From the NCBI RefSeq assembly GCF_016482785.1, contig NZ_JAEMXM010000001.1, positions 62,001-126,000 on the forward strand: DNA of 64,000 bases, in the 5' to 3' direction. Below, one piece after another: positions 1-8,412 of this stretch. Origin of the DNA: Paenibacillus alkalitolerans (GTDB taxonomy: Bacteria; Bacillota; Bacilli; Paenibacillales; YIM-B00363). A program made the translations under genes and the position numbers. Under the pieces are notes generated by a model. The model did not search any database. It was not told the DNA's origin and saw only the letters and a list, made by a program, of their open reading frames with translations. Within the stretch, counting starts at the first letter, position 1. Every line of letters begins with the position of its first letter.

Positions 1-237
1 ACCGGAGAAACTCCGGTTACAGGGCCGAAACAGCGCCTCCGGGCGGCGTGCAACCGGAGAAACTCCGGTTACAGGGCCGAAATAGCGCCTCCGGGCGGCG
101 CTGTAACCGGAGAAACTCCGGTTACAGGGCCGAAATAGCGCCTCCGGGCGGCGTGCAACCGGAGAAACTCCGGTTACAGGGCCGAAATAGCGCCTCCGGG
201 CGGCGTGCATCCGGAGAAACTCCGGTTACAGCGCCGA
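1..237. repeat. 52-bp tandem palindromic repeat array (end of array)
   Basis: Four units of 52-53 bp begin at 1, 53, 106 and 158, followed by a partial fifth from 210. Each unit carries a perfect inverted repeat, ACCGGAG-AAA-CTCCGGT, with a three-base loop; in the copy starting at 106 the stem extends to 12 bp (CTGTAACCGGAG). A second GC-rich block (GCGCCTCCGGGCGGCG) fills the rest of the unit. Copies differ at only a few positions (cagcg/tagcg, gtgca/ctgta). The array is cut by the window edge, so its full length is unknown. It ends about 10 bp before the terminator of the converging carboxypeptidase gene. It is intergenic and does not look coding. Confidence 0.95.
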
Positions 238-247
238 ACAACCCAAC

Positions 248-283
248 ATGAAGGGGCTGCTCCGTCACCGGAACAGCCCCTTC
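248..283 (-). terminator. Rho-independent terminator of the M32 carboxypeptidase gene
   Basis: The arms AGGGGCTG(C)TCCG and CGGAACAGCCCCT pair over 13 positions with one mismatch. The structure lies directly after the stop codon at 287. On the minus strand it is followed by a modest T-rich stretch (GTTGGGTTGTT). Confidence 0.6.
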
Positions 284-286
284 ATA

Positions 287-1816
287 TTACAATCCGTAAA
301 TATCCGAATATTTTTCCTCGAAATATTGCACGAGATAGTCGGGATTCAGCGGTTCGCCCGTAACGCGCACAATCAATTCCTCCGGCGAGTATACCATGCC
401 GTGCTGGTGAATGTTCTCGCGCAGCCACTCGCGAACGGCGCCGAACTCCCCGCGGCTGATCATGCCGTAAAAATCCGGGAACCGCTTGCGAATCGTGAAC
501 AGGATTTGCGCCGCATACAAGTTGCCCAACGAGTATGTCGGGAAATAGCCGAACGCGCCGTACGACCAATGAACGTCTTGCAGAACGCCGAGCGTATCGG
601 TCGGCGGTTCGACGCCGAGATACTCGCGCATTTTCTCGTTCCACAGCTTCGGCAATTCTTTCACTTCGATCGTGCCGGCTACGAGCGCTTTTTCCAACTC
701 GTAACGGATCATGATGTGCAGGTTGTATGTTACCTCGTCGGCTTCGACACGGATGTAAGACGGAGTTACGATGTTCACCGACCGGTAGAAATCGCGAACG
801 GAGACATCGTCGAATTTATCCGGGAAGTAACTCTTATATGTATCCAGGTACCGCTCCCAGAAGGCCAAGCTGCGCCCGACCATATTTTCAAGGAATCGGG
901 ATTGCGATTCGTGAATGCCTAGGGACACGCCGCCGCTTATTACCGATCCCTCAAATTCCGGGTTAACGCCTTGCTCGTAAATCGCATGTCCCACTTCATG
1001 AATCGTCGCGAACAACGAACTTCTCGGGTTGTCCTCGAGGTAGCGGGTTGTGATGCGCACATCGCCGACGTTCATCGTACAGGCGAACGGATGGGCCGTC
1101 ACATCCAACCGTCCCGCCTCCAAGTCGTAACCGAGGAACGGAAGCAAGTACAAGTTGAAGTTCTCTTGCTGAGTCACATCAAAGCTTCCTTCAAACACGT
1201 TCCGGGGTTGGTCGGAGCTGCTGCGGATGCGCTCCAACAGCTTCACCGTCTTTTCCCGCAGTGTGCCGAAAATATCGTCCAATTGCTCCACAGTCAGCCC
1301 TGGCTCATATTCTTCCAGCAGCGCATCGTATGGATGTTTCTCATAACCGTACAGCTCGGCATACTGACGCACGAGTTCCACGGTACGCTCCAACGTCGGG
1401 CGAAATTTCTCGAAATTGTTTTCTTTCCGGGCTTCTTCCCAGACGTTCCTCGCATTTGCGGTATGGATCGTAAACTCTTTGTGAAGCTGCTCGGGAATCT
1501 TCTTGTCCTTGTCATAGGCACGCTTGCGTTCCCGCACGGCGGCTTTCGTCGGCGCATCAAGCTGCTGCTGTGCCTCCGGAGCGGTAAGCACAGCCAATAA
1601 CCCGCCCATCTGCTCCGACGTAGCGAGCTTAAACAACTCCGTGGACAGCGTGCCGCGCGCTTTCGCGAAGTATGCTTTTCCTTTGGCCGGCGCCTTCACC
1701 TGTTGATCCCAACCCGCCAACGAAAGCATGTCGGAATAGTGGGTCATTTTTTCATCCAGTTCCTTGAATTGCTTGACAATGGTGTTCAAATCTTCGAGCT
1801 GTTCGACATTGGTCAT
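287..1816 (-). CDS. M32 family metallo-carboxypeptidase (carboxypeptidase Taq type)
   Basis: Zinc carboxypeptidase that removes C-terminal residues from peptides, probably in the cytosol, since no signal peptide is visible. The 509-residue length is normal for family M32. The metal site is clear: HEVGH at residues 273-277, followed by AIYEQG, then a downstream GIHESQSR motif that supplies the third ligand glutamate region. The start at 1816 is supported by AAAGGATGAG about 8 bases upstream. The gene is monocistronic with its own terminator and points away from the S41 protease gene. The family assignment is firm; the physiological substrate is unknown. Confidence 0.93.
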   Translation of the reverse strand: MTNVEQLEDLNTIVKQFKELDEKMTHYSDMLSLAGWDQQVKAPAKGKAYFAKARGTLSTELFKLATSEQMGGLLAVLTAPEAQQQLDAPTKAAVRERKRAYDKDKKIPEQLHKEFTIHTANARNVWEEARKENNFEKFRPTLERTVELVRQYAELYGYEKHPYDALLEEYEPGLTVEQLDDIFGTLREKTVKLLERIRSSSDQPRNVFEGSFDVTQQENFNLYLLPFLGYDLEAGRLDVTAHPFACTMNVGDVRITTRYLEDNPRSSLFATIHEVGHAIYEQGVNPEFEGSVISGGVSLGIHESQSRFLENMVGRSLAFWERYLDTYKSYFPDKFDDVSVRDFYRSVNIVTPSYIRVEADEVTYNLHIMIRYELEKALVAGTIEVKELPKLWNEKMREYLGVEPPTDTLGVLQDVHWSYGAFGYFPTYSLGNLYAAQILFTIRKRFPDFYGMISRGEFGAVREWLRENIHQHGMVYSPEELIVRVTGEPLNPDYLVQYFEEKYSDIYGL

Positions 1817-1981
1817 ATCAACTCATCCTTTACTATGTATTTCTACATATATAATACTTGATCGATTGTTCGATGAGAATAGAAAACATTATATATTCGA
1901 TTTCCTCACTGAACGTCTGTATAATAAGCTTTAATTGTTTTTATTAAAAATGTCGCGCAACAACGAAACGGAGAGAGTGCA

Positions 1982-3358
1982 ATGAGAAAAATCGCCGCGG
2001 TTCCTCTGGTTCTGGTCTCGGCTTTGATCGGCGGAGCGGTTACGAACTTATATACACAGAATACCGATACGGAATACAATAAATTCAAACAGGCCATTAG
2101 TATGCTGGAATCCGGTTATTTTAAATCCGTGGAGCGTTCGAAGCTCGTTGACGGCGCCATCAACGGCATGGTGGAGGCGCTCGACGACCCGTATTCCGAC
2201 TATTTGAATCAGGAAGAGACGGAACAGTTCAACGAACACATTTCATCATCATTCGTAGGCATCGGTGCGGAGGTGAAGTCGGAGGACGACAAGATAATCA
2301 TCGTATCTCCGATCAAAGGTTCGCCCGCGGAGAAAGCGGGACTGAAGCCGGGAGACCGGATCATGAAGGTGGACGAAACCGTGTTGGACGGAATGAAGGT
2401 AGCCGAAGCGGTTAAACTCATTCGCGGCGAGAAGGGGACGAAGGTGCGGTTAACGATCGTGCGTCCCGGACACGAGGGGGAGCTTGTCGTGACCATCGTT
2501 CGGGATACGATTCCTCTGGAAACCGTGTTCTACGAGATGACGGAGGACAAGATCGGAATCGTTACCGTGACGACGTTCGCGCAGCCGACGGCCGAGGAAT
2601 TCGAGAAAGCGGTTCGCGAGCTGAAATCGAAAGGCATGGAAGGGCTTGTGCTTGATTTGAGACAAAATCCTGGCGGATTGCTCAACGTTGCGATTGATAT
2701 GGCCAATATGTTTCTTGAGACAGGCAAGACAGTGCTGCAATCGGAGCGCCGGGGCGGAGAACGGGAGGTTTATAAGGCGGAGCATCGGGACGTCGGTTTG
2801 GACGGATTGCCGGTTGCGGTGTTGGTAGACGGCGGTTCCGCCAGCGCCTCGGAAATTATGGCAGCCGCTTTGCGGGATTCCGGAGGAGCGGCGGTAGTGG
2901 GCGTGAAGACGTTCGGCAAAGGAACTGCGCAGGCCGTATCCGAGTTCCCGGACGGCTCGAATATGAACTTTACCGTTGCCAAATGGTTAACGCCCAAAGG
3001 CGATTGGATTCACGAGAAAGGCGTCGTGCCTGATATCGCAGTGGAGCTGCCGGCTTATGCGAATATTCCGCTGATCAATCCGGAGCAAGAGCTAAAGCAG
3101 GACGCTTTCTCGGCGGAAATCAAATCGCTGCAGGAAATGTTATCCGCACTCGGTTACGAGCCGGGCCGCAAGGACGGATTTTTCGATCAGAGCACGAAGG
3201 AAGCGGTAATCAAGTTCCAGAAGGCGAAAGGGCTTGAACCGACGGGCACCGTAATCGGCGAAACGACGATTCAGCTGATTGAGCAGCTTAGAGAGAAAAT
3301 TTTGGCGAACGATACTCAGAAGCAAGCGGCCGTAAAATGGGTTAAAGAGCGTATGTAG
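1982..3358 (+). CDS. S41 C-terminal processing protease with PDZ and peptidoglycan-binding domains
   Basis: Serine protease of the CtpA/CtpB family, anchored outside the membrane. Residues 1-25 are an uncleaved signal or anchor. A PDZ domain lies at about 80-160 (VGIGAEV...GSPAEKAGLKPGD), and the S41 catalytic core follows. The Ser-Lys dyad is visible as GGSASASE (Ser288) and FGKGTAQ (Lys313). Residues about 380-445 form a PG_binding_1 domain (LQEMLSALGYEPG...KAKGLEPTGT), as in CtpB of Bacillus, which acts in sporulation signalling. GGAGAGAG precedes the ATG. A weak terminator follows. Which Ctp paralogue this is cannot be decided here. Confidence 0.93.
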   Translation: MRKIAAVPLVLVSALIGGAVTNLYTQNTDTEYNKFKQAISMLESGYFKSVERSKLVDGAINGMVEALDDPYSDYLNQEETEQFNEHISSSFVGIGAEVKSEDDKIIIVSPIKGSPAEKAGLKPGDRIMKVDETVLDGMKVAEAVKLIRGEKGTKVRLTIVRPGHEGELVVTIVRDTIPLETVFYEMTEDKIGIVTVTTFAQPTAEEFEKAVRELKSKGMEGLVLDLRQNPGGLLNVAIDMANMFLETGKTVLQSERRGGEREVYKAEHRDVGLDGLPVAVLVDGGSASASEIMAAALRDSGGAAVVGVKTFGKGTAQAVSEFPDGSNMNFTVAKWLTPKGDWIHEKGVVPDIAVELPAYANIPLINPEQELKQDAFSAEIKSLQEMLSALGYEPGRKDGFFDQSTKEAVIKFQKAKGLEPTGTVIGETTIQLIEQLREKILANDTQKQAAVKWVKERM

Positions 3359-3365
3359 ATGAAGT

Positions 3366-3408
3366 ATGAACCGCGGTGGTCGGCTTTCGATTTCCGAGGT
3401 TCTTTTTT
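3366..3408 (+). terminator. Weak terminator after the S41 protease gene
   Basis: GAACC(G)CGG pairs with CCG(A)GGTTC around a long loop, followed by six T residues. Confidence 0.45.
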
Positions 3409-3469
3409 ATAAGTGAAAATTCGTTTACTTATTAAGTTGCGTGAAGTATGATGGGGGCGGTTCGGTACA

Positions 3470-3616
3470 TATTCTGAGGCAATGGTCAATTCGCTGCAAG
3501 AAGCAAGGGGCAAAGTAAAGTTTACCGTATATCCGGATGCGGACCACGACTCGTGGACGAAAACGTATAACAATCCGGAGCTGTATGAGTAGTTTGCAGC
3601 ATTAACTGAACGAAAG
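3470..3616 (+). pseudogene. C-terminal remnant of an alpha/beta-hydrolase-type peptidase
   Basis: The frame running into ATG 3482 reads SEAMVNSLQEARGKV, then KFTVYPDADHDSWTKTYNN and PELYE, then TAG at 3590-3592, then FAALTERK. This matches the C-terminal end of prolyl-oligopeptidase-like predicted peptidases, where HDSW carries the catalytic histidine and ELY(E/D)W is usual. The TAG stands where Trp (TGG) is expected, so it looks like a point nonsense mutation. No N-terminal part or nucleophile elbow remains upstream. The fragment is in frame with the Nudix gene, but the stop and a ribosome site separate them. Confidence 0.6.
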
Positions 3617-3631
3617 GTAAGGGCTGGATCT

Positions 3632-4258
3632 ATGAGCAAACATAGTACTGTTTGGTTGGAATGGGTGAAGCGGCTTCAAGCGATCAGCCAATCCGGATTA
3701 ACGTATGCGAAGGACGTTTACGACATCGAGAGATACGAGCAGCTGCGCGATCTGAGTCTGGAAATGATGAACAAGTATACCGATATGGAAATTGAGCAAA
3801 TTAGAGATTTGTTTGCGGGTGAGACCGGCTACGCCACTCCAAAGGTTGATATTCGCGGAGTGGTGTTTCGCAACGATCGAATATTGATGGTGAGAGAAAA
3901 GTCGGACGGGGGATGGTCCTTGCCGGGAGGATGGGCGGATATCGGAATATCTCCGGGCGAGACTGCAACGAAGGAGATCAAAGAAGAATCGGGCTTTGAT
4001 ACGACACCGGCGCGATTGTTGGCGGTATTGGATAAAGCGAAGCACAATCATCCGCCTTCAGCTTATCATATCTACAAAATTTTTATCCGGTGCGAGATTG
4101 TCGGCGGACAAGCGTCGGGAGGAATGGAAACGAGCGATGTGCGGTTTTTTTCAGAAGATTCCTTGCCGCCGTTATCGCTCGAGCGCAACACCGAGTTCCA
4201 AATTAAATTGATGTTTGAGTTTTTAAAAGATCCTGGGAAAGCGCCTGTATTTGATTAA
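3632..4258 (+). CDS. Nudix hydrolase with N-terminal NUDIX_N extension
   Basis: Hydrolase of nucleoside-diphosphate-linked substrates, probably an ADP-ribose/ADP-sugar type. Residues 1-65 form the helical NUDIX_N domain (QAISQSGLTYAKDVYDIERY). The Nudix fold follows at about 68-200. The Nudix box GGWADIGISPGETATKEI then KEESGF keeps the metal-binding EE pair, but the usual first Glu is Ile and the Arg is Lys, a variant normal for this subfamily. Length 208 residues is typical. AAGGTAAGGG precedes the ATG. It stands alone between a pseudogene remnant and a tRNA-like remnant. Confidence 0.88.
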   Translation: MSKHSTVWLEWVKRLQAISQSGLTYAKDVYDIERYEQLRDLSLEMMNKYTDMEIEQIRDLFAGETGYATPKVDIRGVVFRNDRILMVREKSDGGWSLPGGWADIGISPGETATKEIKEESGFDTTPARLLAVLDKAKHNHPPSAYHIYKIFIRCEIVGGQASGGMETSDVRFFSEDSLPPLSLERNTEFQIKLMFEFLKDPGKAPVFD

Positions 4259-4261
4259 TTA

Positions 4262-4311
4262 GGGGTGCGCTTCACACGGTAAGGATATTACGGGTTCAAT
4301 CCCCCACCTCA
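4262..4311 (+). other. Possible decayed 3' half of a tRNA
   Basis: The stretch TTCACAC-GGTAA resembles an anticodon loop and 3' stem, and GGG-TTCAATC-CCC resembles a T arm, followed by an ACCTCA acceptor-like end. No matching 5' half, no full acceptor stem and no CCA are present, and the T stem has only three good pairs. It could be a tRNA remnant left by recombination, or chance similarity. Confidence 0.25.
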
Positions 4312-4337
4312 AAACACCCTCTAATTTGGATTTGGGA

Positions 4338-4365
4338 GCTGTAAGCGAAGAAACTTCGGTTGCAC
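4338..4365. repeat. Diverged solo copy of the palindrome in the 1-237 array
   Basis: GCTGTAAGCGAAG-AAA-CTTCGGTTGCA matches the array palindrome GCTGTAACCGGAG-AAA-CTCCGGTTACA at 23 of 28 positions. The inner pair change G to A is matched by C to T in the other arm, so the stem is kept with the same AAA loop; only one G-G mismatch remains. Confidence 0.6.
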
Positions 4366-4383
4366 CGATCCATTTCTTGCTAA

Positions 4384-4623
4384 TTATTTAAACCGCCGTA
4401 GCGGCGCGTTGGCGAGAAGATAATCCGAATCCGCGTCGATCACGGTCATCCGGCTGTGACAGCACGGAAACACCAGGAGCTTTTTCTTTCCTTCGCGTAT
4501 ATGCTTGAGCTCCTTCTTGCGAAGCGGAAGCAGCACATTATGCCGCCCGCAATAAGGGCATTCGGAAACGTACACGTCATCACCGACGGATTCGTAAGGC
4601 CACGTGTTTTCAAAAGGAATCAT
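4384..4623 (-). CDS. Small zinc-ribbon protein of unknown function
   Basis: A 79-residue protein beginning MIPFENTWPYE. It has a CPYCGRHN motif and a later FPCCHSRM, a plausible Zn-ribbon with CxxC plus C(C)H ligands, and a conserved-looking C-terminal DADSDYLL. I know similar small conserved proteins in Bacillales but no function. The start at 4623 is chosen over the ATG 36 bases upstream because AAGGAG lies 6-7 bases before it. It diverges from the IclR gene. Confidence 0.7.
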   Translation of the reverse strand: MIPFENTWPYESVGDDVYVSECPYCGRHNVLLPLRKKELKHIREGKKKLLVFPCCHSRMTVIDADSDYLLANAPLRRFK

Positions 4624-4718
4624 ATTGTTCTCCTTTGTTGCAACCGCATGTATTGACACTTAGTATAGCGGAATTTGTCCGACATCAAAACTGTAACTTG
4701 AATTCCTAGGCTCGAGTG

Positions 4719-4738
4719 GTAAACTGAACTTAGTTTAC
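4719..4738. promoter_or_regulatory. Inverted repeat, candidate IclR operator
   Basis: Perfect 7-bp arms GTAAACT and AGTTTAC separated by six bases, ending 24 bp before the IclR start codon. The position suits autoregulation; binding is inferred. Confidence 0.5.
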
Positions 4739-4762
4739 TATACAAAACCACCAGGTGCGCTT

Positions 4763-5512
4763 ATGGACAAAAAATATTGGGTACCGGCTTTAGAGAGGGC
4801 GCACGCGGTGCTGCAATGTATCGCGGAGCAGCCATCAAAACTACGGCTGATGGATTTGACGAAAGCTACGGGTATTAATAAGAGCTCCATGTTTTCCATC
4901 CTGCACACAATGGAAGCATTGGAATGGGTGAAGCGGGAGAAAGGCGATACTTACACGTTAGGCTCGGTTTTCGCGTTTTTGGGCAACGCCTATTTTTCCG
5001 GCATTAATCTTGTCGAGCTGTTTGCGGAGAAGGCGGCCGAGACTGTCGAACGCGTCGGCGAGACCGTGCAATTGGCCAGATTGGAGAAAGGCGACATCGT
5101 CTATTTGGCGAAGAAAGAAGCGGTATCGCCCGTTCGCCTGCTTTCCGAGCCGGGTATGCGAATTCCCGCGTACGCCACAGCCATGGGGAAGATGCTTCTA
5201 TCACCAATGGACCGCCAGGAAATTCGCGCATTATTTCCTGGACAAACGCTGCAGCCGTTCACCTCGAATACCATTCGTTCCATTGACGAATTGTTCAAGC
5301 AGCTGGAGGAAGTGAGCTCCCAAGGTTACGCAACGGATATAGAAGAAGTCGTTCCGGGGTTTTGCTGCGCAGCCGCCCCAATATACAACAGGAATGGGGA
5401 TATGATCGCGGCTGTCAGCTTTTCGATGCCTTCCCATCATTGGAGCGAGAAGCGGGAATCGGCGGTTTCTGAAATTCGAAGGCTTGCAAAGCTGTTGTCT
5501 GATGCAGTGTAA
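4763..5512 (+). CDS. IclR family transcriptional regulator
   Basis: Sugar-acid-responsive repressor or activator, cytosolic. The N-terminal winged helix-turn-helix spans about 9-70 (LRLMDLTKATGINKSSMFSIL), and the C-terminal IclR effector domain spans about 80-245, with the typical PAYATAMGKMLLSPM and a C-terminal ISFSMP-like strand (AAVSFSMP). 249 residues is the normal length. It lies 18 bp upstream of the DgoD-type gene, so it probably controls that operon. The inverted repeat at 4719-4738 sits in its own promoter region. Confidence 0.92.
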   Translation: MDKKYWVPALERAHAVLQCIAEQPSKLRLMDLTKATGINKSSMFSILHTMEALEWVKREKGDTYTLGSVFAFLGNAYFSGINLVELFAEKAAETVERVGETVQLARLEKGDIVYLAKKEAVSPVRLLSEPGMRIPAYATAMGKMLLSPMDRQEIRALFPGQTLQPFTSNTIRSIDELFKQLEEVSSQGYATDIEEVVPGFCCAAAPIYNRNGDMIAAVSFSMPSHHWSEKRESAVSEIRRLAKLLSDAV

Positions 5513-5530
5513 GAGGGGAGAGCGGATTCG

Positions 5531-6679
5531 ATGAAGATTGCGAAGATGGAATTGTTTACGGTCCCGCCGCGCTGGTTGTTTTTGAAAATTACGACGGATG
5601 ACGGCATTGACGGTTGGGGTGAACCGATCGTGGAGGGTCGTGCGGACACTGTCAAGGCGGCTGTGGAGGAGATGGCCGACTACTTGATCGGGCAAGACGC
5701 GGGCCGTATTGAAGATCTTTGGCAAGTGCTGTACCGTGGAGGCTTTTATCGGGGAGGCCCCATTCTTACCAGCGCAATTTCGGGAATCGAGCAAGCGCTT
5801 TGGGACATAAAGGGAAAGAAGCTTGGAGTACCGGTTTACGAGCTGCTGGGCGGTCCGGTCCGCGACCGGATGCGCGTATATGCATGGATCGGCGGCGACC
5901 GGCCGGCGGATACGGCGCTTGCGGCGAAGGAACAAGCGGCCGCCGGTTATACCGCGTTAAAGATGAACGGAACCGCGGAGATGGAGTGGATCGACTCCGC
6001 GGTGAAAGTGCAGGAAGCGGTGGAACGTCTGGCCGCCGTTCGCGAAGCGGTCGGCTTCGGCATAGGTATCGGCATCGACTTCCACGGCAGAGTGCACAAA
6101 GGGATGGCTAAGGTGCTGATGAAGGAGCTGGAGCCGTTCAAGCCTTTATTTATCGAAGAGCCGGTGCTTCCGGAAAATAACGAAGCATTGCTGGAGATCG
6201 CAAGACATACATCCGTCCCGATCGCTACCGGCGAGCGGATGTTTACGCGATGGGCGTTCAAACAGCTCCTTGCAAGCGGAGGCGCGGATATTATTCAACC
6301 CGATTTAAGCCATGCGGGCGGCATATGGGAAACAAGGAAAATTGCGGCGATGGCGGAGGCGTACGACGTGGCGGTTGCGCCTCACTGTCCGCTTGGACCG
6401 ATTGCGCTTGCTTCCTCCCTGCAGCTCGATTTCTGCACGCCGAACGCTTTCATTCAGGAGCAAAGTCTGGGCATCCATTACAATCAGGGATCCGATTTGC
6501 TCGATTATTTGAAGGATAAGAGCGTGTTCCAGTACAAGGACGGATATGTCGAAAGATTGACCAAACCCGGTTTAGGCATTGAGATTGACGAAGAAAAAGT
6601 GAGAGAAGCGGCGGCGGCCGGTCACCGTTGGAGAAATCCGATATGGCGGAACCCGGACGGTTCGCTGACGGAATGGTAA
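5531..6679 (+). CDS. dgoD: D-galactonate dehydratase-type enolase superfamily enzyme
   Basis: Dehydrates D-galactonate to 2-keto-3-deoxygalactonate. Length is 382 residues, the same as the E. coli enzyme. The catalytic residues fall at the same positions: Asp183 and His185 in DFHGR, Glu209 in IEEP, Glu235 in TGERMF, His285 in APHCPLGP. The N-terminal capping domain (residues 1-120) precedes the barrel. GAGGGGAGAG lies before the ATG. It is co-transcribed with the IclR gene upstream and the aldolase downstream (12 bp gap). A closely related sugar-acid substrate cannot be excluded, but the residue pattern is that of DgoD. Confidence 0.93.
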   Translation: MKIAKMELFTVPPRWLFLKITTDDGIDGWGEPIVEGRADTVKAAVEEMADYLIGQDAGRIEDLWQVLYRGGFYRGGPILTSAISGIEQALWDIKGKKLGVPVYELLGGPVRDRMRVYAWIGGDRPADTALAAKEQAAAGYTALKMNGTAEMEWIDSAVKVQEAVERLAAVREAVGFGIGIGIDFHGRVHKGMAKVLMKELEPFKPLFIEEPVLPENNEALLEIARHTSVPIATGERMFTRWAFKQLLASGGADIIQPDLSHAGGIWETRKIAAMAEAYDVAVAPHCPLGPIALASSLQLDFCTPNAFIQEQSLGIHYNQGSDLLDYLKDKSVFQYKDGYVERLTKPGLGIEIDEEKVREAAAAGHRWRNPIWRNPDGSLTEW

Positions 6680-6690
6680 GGAGTCTTATC

Positions 6691-7338
6691 ATGTCGCATA
6701 TTGATAGGCAAGAAGGCATTCGACTGTTGGAAACTACGAAGCTCGTGGCGATCGTCCGCGGGCTTCCAAAGCGGCTGGCGCTGCCGTTCACGCAAGCGTT
6801 GTATGACGCAGGCGTTAAAGTTTTGGAGTTTACGATGAACAGCGGCGATGCCGCGGAGATAATTGAGGAAGTTCAAGCCCGCTTCGGAAAGGTCATGTGG
6901 ATCGGTGCGGGAACGGTCACCGATATGGAGACGGCAGTTGCGGCGAAGCAAGCCGGGGCTTCGTTCTTTGTTTCCCCTAACGTGGACGAGGATGTGATCC
7001 GCTTCGCCAATGAGCAGGGGATCGCGATGATCGGCGGCGCGATGACGCCTACGGAAATCGTGAAAGCGCACCGGGCCGGTTCGGCGTACGTTAAAGTGTT
7101 TCCTTGCGGAAGTCTGGGAACGTCATATTTTAAAGAGCTGCAGGGTCCGCTTTCTCACATACCGATGATCGCCGTCGGAGGCGTTACGATGTCCAACGCC
7201 AGGGAATATTTGCAAGCGGGTGCAGCCGCATTGGGCGTTGGAAGCAGCTTGATCAATATGAAGGCGGCGATAGAGGGCGATTTTCATGCGGTTCGCCAGC
7301 AGGCGCAAGCGTTCGTGCAAACCGTTCGGATAGATTAG
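6691..7338 (+). CDS. KDPG/KDPGal aldolase family protein
   Basis: Class I aldolase that cleaves 2-keto-3-deoxy-(6-phospho)gluconate or -galactonate to pyruvate and glyceraldehyde (phosphate). The Schiff-base Lys135 lies in YVKVFP, the catalytic Glu46 in VLEFTM, and GAGTV is also present. 215 residues is the family length. TAAGGAG at 6677-6683 fixes the start at 6691, not at an ATG inside dgoD. It follows dgoD directly. No 2-keto-3-deoxygalactonate kinase is in the window, so either that kinase is elsewhere or the enzyme uses the non-phosphorylated acid. The stop overlaps the converging LacI gene. Confidence 0.9.
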   Translation: MSHIDRQEGIRLLETTKLVAIVRGLPKRLALPFTQALYDAGVKVLEFTMNSGDAAEIIEEVQARFGKVMWIGAGTVTDMETAVAAKQAGASFFVSPNVDEDVIRFANEQGIAMIGGAMTPTEIVKAHRAGSAYVKVFPCGSLGTSYFKELQGPLSHIPMIAVGGVTMSNAREYLQAGAAALGVGSSLINMKAAIEGDFHAVRQQAQAFVQTVRID

Positions 7339-8345
7339 CTAGTCAGCTGCGCGGCCGATTTGCGAATGTACAATTTGGGAGGAAGAATGACTTTGCGCCA
7401 CTCGTCTCCGGCATTGCCTTCAATGCGGTCTATCAGCATCTGAATGCCGAGCGTGCCGAATTCGTAAGCCGGCTGCGCAGCCACCGTAAGGTAAGGATCC
7501 AACACAAAACCGGCTTCCAGCTCATCGAAGCAGACGACCGAAATATCCTCCGGAACCCGAATCCCTCGATCCAATAACGAGCGCATCGCCTCCAGCGCAA
7601 GAAAATTATTCGCGGCAAACAGGGCGGTCGGCGGATCGTCAAGAGACAACAACCGCTCTACAATATTACCCGCATGGATCTGCGTAAATCCGGCTTCCGC
7701 CATATAATCTTCCCGAAGGCTTATTTGATGCAGCTTCAGCGCTTCCTCGTATCCTTCCTTCCGCAGCCTGGCCGTCGACACGTTCGAAGCGCCGTTTATC
7801 ATCGCAATCCGGCGGTGACCAAGGGAAATTAAGTGTTCCACCAACCGGCGCGCTCCGGTCTTGCTGTCGCCAACGACGGTATCGGTCTCGACGCCGGGGA
7901 TCTCGCGGTCAAGCAAGACGAAAGGAATGCCGTGTTGCTTCAGCTTCTTCAAGTGTTCGGCAGAATGGTCATTGGCCGGAGCGAACAGCACTCCATCTAC
8001 TTTGGAAGATAAAATCGTATCGATATATTCCTTCTCCTTCTTCGCGTCTTCGTCGCTGTTGCTCAGCAGCAGCCGGTAACCGAGCCTGTGCGCCGCGTCT
8101 TCGGCGCCCCGAACCAAAGTCGTGAAGAACGGATTCGTAATGTCCGTAATAAGCAAAGAGAGCAGCTTGCTTTTCTGTAAAACAAGGCTTCTGGCCATGG
8201 AATTGGGTACATAATTCAGTTCTTTCATAATGGTGAGAACGCGCTGCCTTGTTGTATGGCTGATCCTTCCAGTGTTATTGATAACTCTGGAAACGGTCAT
8301 TGCGGAGCAATTCGCTCTCTTGGCGATGTCGTAGATCGTTACCAT
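7335..8345 (-). CDS. LacI family transcriptional regulator
   Basis: Sugar- or sugar-acid-responsive repressor. The LacI helix-turn-helix spans residues 1-50 (TIYDIAKRANCSAMTVSRVI, then NNTG), with the hinge and periplasmic-binding-like effector domain at 60-330. The ATG at 8345 is preferred to a TTG six bases upstream, because AAAGGA lies 8 bases before the ATG and only 2 before the TTG. The gene diverges from the split UxaA operon, with a palindrome in the shared promoter region, so it probably represses that operon. Confidence 0.92.
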   Translation of the reverse strand: MVTIYDIAKRANCSAMTVSRVINNTGRISHTTRQRVLTIMKELNYVPNSMARSLVLQKSKLLSLLITDITNPFFTTLVRGAEDAAHRLGYRLLLSNSDEDAKKEKEYIDTILSSKVDGVLFAPANDHSAEHLKKLKQHGIPFVLLDREIPGVETDTVVGDSKTGARRLVEHLISLGHRRIAMINGASNVSTARLRKEGYEEALKLHQISLREDYMAEAGFTQIHAGNIVERLLSLDDPPTALFAANNFLALEAMRSLLDRGIRVPEDISVVCFDELEAGFVLDPYLTVAAQPAYEFGTLGIQMLIDRIEGNAGDEWRKVILPPKLYIRKSAAQLTS

Positions 8346-8412
8346 GCGCAAAATCCTTTGTTATTAAAGTTTTCGGCCACATATTCTTGTATTATTCTAA
8401 CGTAAAATTATC

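Noticed and set aside
1-237. Direct repeats suggesting a CRISPR array
   Set aside because: The whole 52-bp unit is repeated with almost no unique spacer between units, and no cas genes are near. It is a plain tandem repeat.
248-922. Long plus-strand open frame opposite the M32 gene
   Set aside because: It is the antisense shadow of a clearly recognisable carboxypeptidase, has no ribosome site and no family pattern.
3482-4258. Possible peptidase-Nudix fusion, because the remnant is in frame with the Nudix gene
   Set aside because: A TAG at 3590 separates them and a ribosome site precedes ATG 3632. The shared frame is coincidence.
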